DNA of 64,000 nt. Source: Cladophialophora immunda (Eukaryota; Ascomycota; Eurotiomycetes; Chaetothyriales; Herpotrichiellaceae). Shown one piece after another: positions 1-9,174 of this stretch (its first letter is position 1; each line of letters starts with the position of its first letter). The notes under the pieces are model-generated. The model was not told the origin of the DNA, did not search any database, and saw only the letters and a list, made by a program, of their open reading frames with translations. The position numbers and the translations under genes are program-made. Location: NCBI RefSeq assembly GCF_000835495.1, contig NW_015622547.1, positions 2,914,001 to 2,978,000 on the forward strand, read 5' to 3'.

Positions 1-633
1 TTCTTCCCATTTCGCGCTGAAATCCCAGGAGTCAACTGAGAACTTTCCAGATTGAATACGAATTGATGCGTATATCGGCTGATGCCAGCGCCTTCACTCC
101 TCGATCCGTTGTTGGTGGATGGCTAGAATTGAATGGTTGACACTCGATGAACGTGGTCTGCAGAAATCTGTGCTCCGGACGTGTCTATCGGTCAAGGCAG
201 AAAAGAATCACCTGGCACTTGATGGACTTCCATGCGATATGAAGACGATGGAAGGTGGGAGGCGCAGGCCCGTCGCCTCATCGTCGTTCGCACGAGAGGG
301 TGAGAGATGCGACAGCGGACAGCGACGATCCGTGGGAAATCTTCCTAGCTCGACGCTACACATGCACGTCTCCCGCCTTTGCGAATCACTTCCCCCAACA
401 TCCAATCGTCGGCTGCTGTTCCCAGCTAAAACACATGCAAAGATGTTGAGGGGCAGAAATCCACCCGCGCCTAACGACGTGTCGCCATATCAATTATCTC
501 CTCTGACACACGCACAATGAGACCAACATCTCCCGGATATTGTCCCCCATTCAATTGAAAATCTTGAGACGGTCTCGATGCCATCGCGCATCCGCCCACA
601 CAGCTGAGCTGTGCTGGTGTGGCCGACCGCGTG
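1..633. other. Intergenic/upstream region, no gene recognised
   Basis: Short open frames occur on both strands but none has a recognisable domain, a signal peptide or a believable exon structure. The right part is presumably the promoter and 5' leader of the transporter that follows. Confidence 0.5.
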
Positions 634-2745
634 ATGGAAGGAGCTGGACCGAACGAAAGGCAGTTACTCCTGAAGACATGCCACCACGAAGCTGAGGTTG
701 AGACCGCGAGTGCCTCATCGAAAGACGATCAGCTCCCGCTGCCAAAGTCAGAGCGGACGGCCATGTCACATTCTCCGAGTCATCAGCGTCGAGGTCGCAG
801 AATGGCTCGCCTCTCCCACTATCTGCCGTTCATCAAATGGGTACCTGGGTACCAATGGAAGTGGTTTCTGGGGGACTTTATGGGCGCTTTGACGGTGGCC
901 TCACTTTATGTGCCCCTATCCGTCTCCTTTGCCCTCCTCGGACACGCTCATCCTATCAGCGGGTTGTACTCATTCGTTATCACTCCTCTTCTCTATGCAC
1001 TACTGGGATCTTGCCCCCTGATGGTGGTTGGACCAGAAGCGCCAGGCTCTCTTCTTGTCGGAACAGTTGTTGCGCTCTCTGGTCGAGGCAATGAAGATGA
1101 TAAGAGCCAGACCATCAATGCCCAGGTAGCCGGCACCGTGACTGCCTGTACGGGGATGGTGCTGTTTGTCACAGGCCTCAGTCGACTTGGATTTGTGGAC
1201 TCTGTGCTCAGTCGACCTTTTATGCGAGGATTTATCGGCGCTGTCGGTTTCAACGTTGTGATAGAGCAAACGATCACGGGCTTGGGTCTTGGGACATTGG
1301 CCAAGCGAGACCCAAGGGTGTCTGGAGGAAGTCCTGCGAGAAAGCTTCTTTTCATCCTGATCGAACTCAGCCAAACACATTTTCTCACCGCTGTGGTTTC
1401 TATCACGAGCTTTGCAATTGTCATGCTAGTAAGGTCAGCAACGTCATCTTCCCGAAGACTCTATACGCTCGGCTAACGAAATCCAAGACACTTTCGAAGC
1501 ATTGTGGAATTACGGTACCCTGCAACTGCGTACATCCCGGATAGATTTGTGGTCGTCGCTTCCTCGACCCTTCTCACGTGGCTATGTGGCTGGCATGAGC
1601 AAGGCATTCAGGTGCTTGGACGTATCCGAACACCAGAAAACCTTGGAATGCCTTTCCGTTGGCCGTTCGCTATTCATAACATCGACGACATCTCGAGTCT
1701 CATCACCACGGCCTTTGTGATTGCTCTGCTGGGCCTGTTCGAGTCTTCCTTGACAGCCAGGAGTCTGAGAAAGGCAAATGCAGCGAACAAGGCGTCTAAC
1801 ATCCCTTTGAACTCCAACCAGGAACTCATCGCGCTCGGGGTCGCCAACATTGTCGGTGGTTGCTTTCTTTCATTGCCTGGATTCGGCGGCTACGGCAGGA
1901 GTAAATTGAACTTCTCGGTCGGCGGAAGGACACCGATGAGCAACGTCCTTCTTAGCACCATAACCCTGACCTGCATTTTCTTCGCCCTCCCAGCGTTCTA
2001 CTACGTGCCCAGGGGAGTTCTGGCAGCCATGATCGCTATTGTTGGAATCTCAATGATTGAAGAGTGTCCGCACGAGATTGTGTTCTTTGCGAAGACACGG
2101 GCATGGCCTGAATTATCACTTATGGCAGCGGTCTTCGGGGCCACGGTCTTTCACTCAATCACACTGGGAATGACATTAGGCCTCGGATGGTCCATCGTGG
2201 CCTTGGTTATGCGCCGAGGGTGGCGGTCCACGGTCCGAATTCGCGACTCCTCGACACAAGCATTGGAAGACCGAGACCTTGCACACATCGCATCGCTTTC
2301 ATCGATGCGAACTCTGGCCGTCGCCAGCTCTGGGCATCTGACATTCGCCAACTCCGCTGATCTCAAAGATCGCCTGGAGGCCCTTGATCACGAAGCAATG
2401 TCTGTGCATCAGGCGTCCCAGGCGCCCGATCATCACCAGAAGTCGGACGCAGAGACAGTGCTGATATTCGACCTGCGTCACTGCACAGGCATTGACGGCT
2501 GTGCGGTCCAGGCCCTGACGGAGATCATAGAACAGCATGCTATGGAAGGAACCCGAATGATCATCTGGCACCCTCTGCTCGCCCACGTCGCGGACGACGT
2601 ACAGAACAAACTGACCTTGAGCGGGGCGGTGAGTCTCGGCGAGCACCATTTAAGCTTCGCGACCACCTCGGAGGAGATTCAGGCGCTGTATGGAGAGACC
2701 GGGGAAGGGCGCCCAGAGTCCATCTTCGAATCCTTAGACATTTAG
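634..2745 (+). CDS. SulP (SLC26) family sulfate-type anion transporter with STAS domain
   Basis: Predicted 685-residue membrane transporter, exons 634-1433 and 1488-2745. The N-terminal ~60 residues are polar. A SulP membrane core follows with the family signature around FLGDFMGALTVASLYVPLS and the segment VVGPEAPGSLLVGTVV, which in this family lies in the anion-binding region. Hydrophobic segments continue to about residue 510, and a cytoplasmic STAS domain (about residues 537-670, containing VLIFDLRHCTGIDG) ends the protein. Family members move sulfate or related anions, usually with protons; substrate and membrane are inferred. The start is the first ATG in frame. The exon join keeps the frame only with donor GTCAGC at 1434, although a better-looking GTAAGG lies 5 nt upstream; the join gives a leucine/valine-rich stretch leading into AYIPDRFVVV, as expected for the family. 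No operon logic applies; the next gene downstream is on the opposite strand. Confidence 0.88.
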
Positions 2746-3008
2746 AACCAGAGGGGATATATACATTGCATACATTAGCTAGCGATGGGGATTTTTCGAG
2801 CCTCTTTTTTTCTTTTTGCCCTGTCGCACGATCTAGGCCGTCTCCTAGACTGTGCGACTCTTTTACACGCCCGAAGCTGTTTATCTCCCCAAGATATGAT
2901 ACAAACAAGCAGAGTTTCTCGCAGATGTGTACGTAACGAGCATAGATACTACAGACTACAGACCACAGACTACAAAGAGGACGACGGATCGATGTTATGT
3001 CCGCCAGT

Positions 3009-3317
3009 CTTTCTTCTTCTTCTTCTTCTTCTTCTTCTTCTTCTTCTTCTTCTTCTTCTTCTTCTTCTTCTTCTTCTTCTTCTTCTTCTTCTTCTTCTTC
3101 TTCTTNNNNNNNNNNNNNNNNNNNNNNNNNNNNNNNNNNNNNNNNNNNNNNNNNNNNNNNNNNNNNNNNNNNNNNNNNNNNNNNNNNNNNNNNNNNNNNN
3201 NNNNNTCTTCTTCTTCTTCTTCTTCTTCTTCTTCTTCTTCTTCTTCTTCTTCTTCTTCTTCTTCTTCTTCTTCTTCTTCTTCTTCTTCTTCTTCTTCTTC
3301 CTCTTCCTCTTCTTCCT
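3009..3317 (+). repeat. (TTC)n / (GAA)n trinucleotide microsatellite interrupted by an N gap
   Basis: A nearly perfect TTC array occupies about 96 nt before the gap and about 95 nt after it, then degenerates to CTTCCTCTTCC. One strand is pure pyrimidine and the other pure purine. It lies in the presumed 3' region of the SulP transporter gene. True copy number is unknown because of the gap; translations of this tract (poly-Leu, Phe, Ser, Glu, Lys) are artefacts. Confidence 0.97.
3106..3205. other. Assembly gap of exactly 100 N
   Basis: One hundred consecutive N within the TTC repeat. The round number suggests a placeholder of unknown true size, placed by scaffolding across an unassembled repeat. 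Confidence 0.97.
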
Positions 3318-3994
3318 TGCTCACCCCCCGCACTTAAAGACTGAGGCTAGAAGCAGAAGTAGCGGCAGCAGCAACCGCAGGGAAGAAATCAGCCACCACT
3401 TGCACATGGCCATCGGACTGAAGGAAGGAAGTGATACAGAAACTTTGCAAAGACATTGATTGAGAGCTCTCTCCTTCTGTAGCTGGGTATCAAAAATTGG
3501 GGGTCCAGATTGCCGAGATTGCTGAAAATCTGCTGCAGGTGGACTTCATCTGTCCTGTCCGTCCGTCCGTTTGCTGTACTCGGTACCGCGACCTGGATTC
3601 CCCGCCCGGATGACCGACCCCTGGAAACAAACTGGTCATTTATCATGCTCACTCGGCATCCCCAGCTGCAGCTGGATCTGCATTCCGACCCAAAACCATG
3701 CCTCGAGTTCCCTAGTCCCTTTATGCCGCCGCCGAGGCGTGATGGCGGAGGCATCCTGTGTTCTTGGCTGCAGTTGTCCTCGATGGTAATGAGACTGAGT
3801 CTGATTCGGTCAGGCGGCGGAGGTTGGACCGCCACCAGAGGGCGCGCAGTCTAGCTTGCCGGAAGGTGGAGGAGGGAAAAAGAAGCGAAGAAATCAGTGA
3901 ACCAAAGTCTATTATCGTGCTTCATTTTCGCATCAACAAAGATTCGCTTGGACGTCGTGAGAGAAGGATTGTTGGTTGGAGGGGGTTGATTCCG

Positions 3995-4432
3995 TCATGA
4001 AGAGCCACACGCAGCAGACATGATGTTCTGGGGTGGGCCGACCGTGTAGTAGCCATCGCCAGAATCGCCTTCAATGGTGGAAGAGTAGCCGTTGTTGCCG
4101 ACAAAACTGCAGGGTCCGTATCCCGCCACGACGCCAATCTGGTCGATGGTGACATCGTTGCAGTCGCCGATCGCATAAGCAGGCAAGCCGAGACATTCGA
4201 TGTTCCCTAGATCATACCAGGTACCGTCGGTAGGGACCCAATAGCCATAGGTCTGAGATCCTCCGACCATGACAACGTTGGTAGGCCAGTCTTCTGAGAA
4301 GGCTGAGTTGGTGAGGGGAGATCTAGGCCTGAGGAGCTTAGGATTGAGCGATTTCCTGACGACTGGATTTGCGGAGGCAGCGGTGAACAGCGAGATGGTA
4401 ATCCATATGGATAGTACGCTAATAAAGTACAT
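3995..4432 (-). CDS. Small secreted cysteine-containing protein, function unknown
   Basis: Single-exon ORF of 145 residues starting at a true ATG. The first ~21 residues form a classical signal peptide (MYFISVLSIWITISLFTAASA) with a likely cleavage before NPVV. The mature part is about 124 residues with four cysteines, which could make two disulfides, and is rich in Gly, Tyr, Asp and Asn; it contains WYDLGNIECLGLP and GYGPCSFVGNNG and ends in ACGSS. There is no transmembrane segment after the signal peptide and no catalytic motif that I recognise. Small secreted proteins of this pattern are frequent in filamentous ascomycetes and usually lack an assigned role; an effector or cell-wall role is speculation. 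Its 3' end faces the microsatellite. Confidence 0.72.
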   Translation of the reverse strand: MYFISVLSIWITISLFTAASANPVVRKSLNPKLLRPRSPLTNSAFSEDWPTNVVMVGGSQTYGYWVPTDGTWYDLGNIECLGLPAYAIGDCNDVTIDQIGVVAGYGPCSFVGNNGYSSTIEGDSGDGYYTVGPPQNIMSAACGSS

Positions 4433-5950
4433 TCTGGGGTCTGCCGGACGTCAGTCTCGATGTAAGTCAACTATATCTAAGGAAAAGGGACGTACAGATG
4501 TCGAAGTATAGAAAATTTTGGCTGTAATAACCGCAATGATCCTTCTCTGGGGCCGATATTCTCTGATATGCACCGCTGATCTTCAGAGGCTGTCCTGGAT
4601 CGAAAGTGACAAGACGCCACTCCCGGTGTCCTTCTAAGGGGGGTTTTAAAGCACTTCAACAGGCCCAAGAGCTATTCCTCCAATTGAAAATTCAAGTGAT
4701 TGAAGGAAAAGGTTGTGAAGTCCAAGGGCAACGGTGTGACGTATTTGCCGTTTCAAGTGTATCCGGATGCTGTACGAGATTTCTTCAAAAGAGTGGCAAG
4801 CAAGGAAAGGGATTGCAGGACAAATAGTTTACAAGTTGGAATCCCGCCGGATCAGATTCCAATGCCACCTAGATACCCGGGTCCTGGAGTAACGAGTGTG
4901 AGGGACGACAAGGAGGTTTGCAAGGAGTTGAAGTCGCAAGGAGAGCCAGGCCAGAGGAGATATTCAAAACGCCTAGGTTGAAACGCCAAAGGGGGGCTCC
5001 TGGGCTGTCAATTGAGGTTCGAGCGGCGCACGACGATGCCAGTGGCCGCGTGGCGTCGATTGGGACCAACAGGAGGATTTTGGCCCAAAAGAAGCGAGCA
5101 GAGGCTTCTGCAAGATGGTTAGGCGGACTCAGCGAGCCAATATAGAGAGGGGCTAGAAAGCCCCCAGGCAAGACGATGGATACGGGTATAGAATCGATAG
5201 GTTTTCGAGAAATGTGTGCTCAAGGAAAGGATTGTCGTTGGCCGGTGCAGATCGCCTGACCACAATATTTTGCGATCATAAGTGTTCGGTGGCGTTTTGC
5301 GCGATGCGAACTCTTTGCAGGACACTTTTGGGATGGAATGGGACGGGCCACCAAGGTGGAGTAGTGGCTTGGATAGACTCAGTCTCTGGGAGTCCTGATG
5401 ACTCGTAGGTACTGGTAGAGACTGCGGTGAACCCCAGCAAGATCAGAGCCGGGGCGGGCGCGCTCGCTGTGTGGCCAGCTCCTCTGCTCCTTTCTCATGT
5501 TCCCCCTTCCCTGTCGCCCGGGGTCTGCAATTGACTGGCTATACCTACTTGTACAGAAGTGAGAGGAGGAAAGGGACCCAGGAGGGTGGCGAGTGACTCA
5601 CTGGGAAGCACCCGATTTGCTTTGGGGCCATCCATGTACCCCTTGCTCCCTGGTTTGGAGCTTGGGGCGTACCCATGAACTCTTCCCCCCTGGTCAATGG
5701 AACCTTATGGGCGGACCCAGTTGTCGCTCATCACGGACGGAACCTGCAGAACGTGGCGCGGAGAAGCCAGAGCACCAGTAGCAGCGCAGAACTGTCTCGC
5801 CCAGGCGGTGGAGCCGGTTCCCTTGCAGCTCCGACCATGTCTCGCCAGTTCTTGTGTTCGACAAGGTTCGCACGATGTACGAGAGGCAAGCAGAAGCAGT
5901 GGAGCGGGGCAATCCTTGGAGGTGCCGTGAGTTCAAACTGCATCCAGAGC

Positions 5951-5979
5951 GGTGGTGTGTGTGTTTGTGTGTGTGGTGT
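5951..5979 (+). repeat. (GT)n-rich simple repeat
   Basis: An imperfect GT dinucleotide tract with a single T interruption (GTGTGTGTGTTTGTGTGTGT core). It is a low-complexity tract in noncoding DNA. Confidence 0.8.
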
Positions 5980-7203
5980 CACGCAGAGACGGATGACCGT
6001 CAGGACTGTGTCTGTGAGGCGGTTGCTGAGGGAGCAGGCGGGGTAGAGGCTGGGTAGAGTTTGAGGTGTTGGTCTGTGTGTGAGAGACTGAGGATAGCAG
6101 GTTTGTAGCGTAGCACGAGAAAAACTTGCACCGACGTCCAGTCGCTGGCGCCACGCTCCAGAGTTGGTCGAGTGACTTGCAGAGAGTCAACGGCTATGTA
6201 AGACCTCGCCCTGGTTCGCTTGCTTACGAGTAGCTAGCTAGGCACGGTAGGTACCTCTGGGCGACAATACAGCTACCGGGCTTGCCTAGCGAGCGCACTA
6301 TTTGCACCCCCAAACTTACCTCGGTAGCTTACCTGCGTGCCTGGCCCCCTACCTAGGTATCTGTATATGCACCCGCACCCAGATACTTTCATCATCATGC
6401 CACTGCATTTTTACCCGGCTGTGTTCAATTGCGATATCACGATGTGCTATTGGAGTAAGGCACTGTTGTTTGTATGCTCAAGCTGACAGCGTCTCTTGCA
6501 ACATACTACCGCGTAATGGAGGTCAAGATCCGACACAGAGAACCTGTTGTACCCGGCAAGTATGTACTATTCGGTAGAGCTCTTCTGCACCGGCGCAAGC
6601 AAGATCCAAGACAAGCGCAGGTCTAGGGCATCAATAATGGATCGCCCCCATCGGCGGGCGATGGCATTCTCTCTCCGATGTTTTTCTGCAGCCAACTACC
6701 TGAGCTGGCGCGGGTAGCTACCTTGCCCAGTGAGAGACGGCGATTTCGTTAGCCTTGCAGCTATATCAGATCCGGCGTCACGGACAATACTGGGATCATG
6801 TCCTCCGTAGTCTAGTTTCACACCGGACAACCAAGCTACCTGCGAACACAAATAGATGTGCACTTGTGTGCACGAGGTAGCACGCCATTTCAAGACACAG
6901 TTCCACCCTGCCTTACGATCAAAAGAGGTCCGTGGATTGCATTTCGTCATCATTGAGCTGGTAGTTGGTGGGAGTACCAAGGAGCTATCAAGCTACGCAT
7001 GTCCACAAGCTTGAGGGTCCCAGCTCCTGTCGCAAACGGTATGTTGCCAGGTAGGAAGAACCACCGCTCTCCGGCATTGACTCGATAAAATATGCAAGGC
7101 CAGCACCACGCGCAGAGCCAACTCTCCTCTCTGCCAGGCTAACAAGACCGAGCCTGCTCGCCTGTTAGATATGTATTTATCCTTCCGTTCCTCTTATCTG
7201 CCC

Positions 7204-7953
7204 TCATGACAACACGTGCACTTCGTAGAATTTGTTGTGTTTGGTACACCACATCAAGACGGAACACGACGGCATCCATGGCCGAGCACCTGCTCCTCCC
7301 GAAATCCCTTCTGACGTGTATGGCAATGTCTTGAAAGGTGGTATCTCCATATATCTTTCAATTCCTGCCCTGCTTGGATTGGGCTCCGGGTGGGTCTCTC
7401 GATAAGATCGAGAATGGGGTGGGATTTGCCACGCTTTGCTGCTGTTTTGGCTGATAAAGTATCTGGTCGACATGCTCTGATATGTGCTGTACGGGATTGC
7501 TGCACCACCGAGCTCTTCCTCATCAACCATCATTTGGGTGTCCACGGATTCTTCAAGGGAAGGGTTGCAGGACGTCAGAGAAGGGTTGTGCAGTCCGCTC
7601 CGGAAATTCCACTGCTGCTCTGCTGGCCGACTATGAGATGGCTGAGTATTGTGATGAAGGGCCCGAGTTGTCACCTCGACGATGTGGGACACTTCGCACT
7701 TGTGAAAGGTATATTCTGCGTCGTCGGCACACTCGAGGAACGTTCGAAGCTGAAGGTTCATCAAGTGGCGGCCGGGATTGACAAAACTGCGAGGCAAGTG
7801 AGCAGGGTTGCTTTCTGCCACGGGACAGCAGAAAAGCGGTGGTCGACTGATCAGTGGTGGAAGTGCAAATGCGGTACGAGAGTTGTTGCCGTTTGGGCTG
7901 TCCTTGTGTGTGTTGCCGTTCGATGAAGGCCAGATGACCCCGGAAGGCGCCAT
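7204..7953 (-). CDS. Possible hypothetical protein, weakly supported ORF
   Basis: An uninterrupted frame of 249 codons starting with ATG. The predicted product has no recognisable domain, no signal peptide and no membrane segment. Its composition (many Ser, Pro, His, Cys and Met with no regular pattern) looks more like chance translation than a conserved protein, and a 178-codon frame overlaps it on the other strand. I keep it only because it is the longest frame in a 4 kb gap. If real it would be lineage-specific. Confidence 0.18.
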   Translation of the reverse strand: MAPSGVIWPSSNGNTHKDSPNGNNSRTAFALPPLISRPPLFCCPVAESNPAHLPRSFVNPGRHLMNLQLRTFLECADDAEYTFHKCEVSHIVEVTTRALHHNTQPSHSRPAEQQWNFRSGLHNPSLTSCNPSLEESVDTQMMVDEEELGGAAIPYSTYQSMSTRYFISQNSSKAWQIPPHSRSYRETHPEPNPSRAGIERYMEIPPFKTLPYTSEGISGGAGARPWMPSCSVLMWCTKHNKFYEVHVLS

Positions 7954-8382
7954 TTTCGGGTGATTGTTGTCAAGGCGGCAACAGCAAGGTCGGAACGAGG
8001 CTGGATGGAAACCAGGTCAGTTCTTGAGGAGAAGAAGGCAGAGCGAAATGATAAGGGGCGATTGGAGCCGCCGTTGTGAGTTTACTTACAGAGTCGTCTG
8101 TTGATCAAGTTCGAAGTCAAGGATCAACTGAATTAGAAATGAAAAGTCTCGCAGCTGTCCAGAGAGGAGTGAAGTCGCTTTCAGCAGTTGCTAGTTGGGG
8201 TTTTATCATAACATTGCCGCTCCTTGCTTTGACCTCATCCAGTGCACCAGGCCGACATACAGGTGTAATCTGTTTGGCTCCAGCATTAAAGGCCTTTTTC
8301 GGCAGCCTGATTCCCCGAGTTGTCTCGTTTCTCTATGCCAATGCACCTGCCACACTTCCGAGAACGCCCTTGTATACATCCC

Positions 8383-8934
8383 TTACTGGTTTTGCACAAC
8401 TTGTATGTTGTTTTTCTTCTGTACTCATGCATCAGCGAGAGTCCGAGAGTTGCACTGGTCTCAAACTCGCCTTCCACTTGTCCATCTCATCTTGCTTGCT
8501 CTTGTATTGTTTGAGTAGTTCTTCCAAAACCTGCTTGAGTCCGTCTGAATTGGTCTTAAGGGCGGGAAGGACGTCCTTCACTGTTCTCTCGACAAGGACC
8601 CCGTTTATCAGTCGGAAGCATTTGCGATCTTGAGGCAGTGGTTGAAGTGTTTCCATCACAAGTCTACCCGGGACCGACCGTCAGAATACACATCTCTTGT
8701 CTGAAAGACAACTACAACGCTATTGACATGTAGTGACAAGATGGATATGACTGACTTGTGTTCCTCTATCTCTTGTTCGATCTCGCCTACCTTCTGCGCA
8801 AGCGACTGAAGGGTATTTTTGTAGTTGGTATATTGCGATTGCAAGTCTAGTGTTCTCTTAGCGGCAGCGCCGAATGTATCAGGGTTCTATTTACCTTGCT
8901 GTTTCCTCAGAGCTGTTTCCTGCCCTGACGCCAT
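8383..8934 (-). CDS. GIM4: Prefoldin subunit 2 (GIM4-like)
   Basis: Predicted 119 residues in four exons: 8934-8895, 8846-8756, 8663-8471 and 8418-8383. Prefoldin is a cytosolic hexameric chaperone that hands nascent actin and tubulin to the CCT chaperonin; subunit 2 is a beta-type subunit. The N-terminal coiled coil (QSQYTNYKNTLQSLAQKVGE), the central beta-hairpin region (DRKCFRLINGVLVERTVKDV) and the C-terminal coiled coil (KQVLEELLKQYKSKQDEMDK) match the family. The last intron (8470-8419) begins with GCGAGT, so it is a GC-AG intron. Reading through it would replace the conserved tail with ASLRPVQLSDSR and a stop, whereas splicing gives KKKNNIQVVQNQ, the tail expected for fungal subunit 2. 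The second intron uses donor GTCAGT. The gene is divergent from PRP16, with 240 bp between start codons. Confidence 0.92.
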
Positions 8935-9174
8935 TCTGTCGACATTAAAAGACACAAAAAGTTACATGTTGTTGGGTTGCGGAGGCGGGGATGCAAGTGG
9001 ACAGTTACTCGTGTGCGCCGCAAGGCTCCCGCATAAACTCCGGCCAAACTTTTTCTTGCACCGCAGGACGTTCAGTGGTTGACTCTGTGAATCAACCTAC
9101 GTCCACTCATCTCCTGCCACCACGACACACCTACCAAACGATATCTAGTTCCGGCACCTCCTCCCTCCGAAATA
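8935..9174. promoter_or_regulatory. Shared divergent promoter of prefoldin 2 and PRP16
   Basis: Only 240 bp separate the two start codons, which point away from each other, so both 5' leaders and core promoters must lie here. No canonical TATA element stands out. Confidence 0.6.

Larger units (their letters stand above)
2746..3994. other. Spacer between convergent genes, carries microsatellite and assembly gap
   Basis: It holds the 3' ends of the transporter gene (+) and the secreted-protein gene (-), the (TTC)n tract and the N run listed separately. Nothing else recognisable was seen. Confidence 0.6.
4433..8382. other. Gene-poor stretch with no convincing gene
   Basis: About 4 kb with only short, unrelated frames on both strands. 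It shows no domain, no terminal inverted repeats that I can see and no obvious transposon protein. The only longer frame (7204-7953, minus strand) is listed separately at low confidence. Much of it may be promoter or degraded sequence. Confidence 0.45.

Noticed and set aside
119..520. 133-codon plus-strand frame at the window start
   Set aside because: It has no recognisable domain, signal peptide or conserved pattern, and other frames overlap it on both strands.
993..1424. Antisense frames of up to 143 codons inside the SulP gene
   Set aside because: The plus strand encodes a clear conserved transporter; these are shadow frames.
2785..3459. Frames encoding poly-Leu, Phe, Ser, Glu and Lys
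   Set aside because: They are translations of the TTC repeat across an N gap in all six frames.
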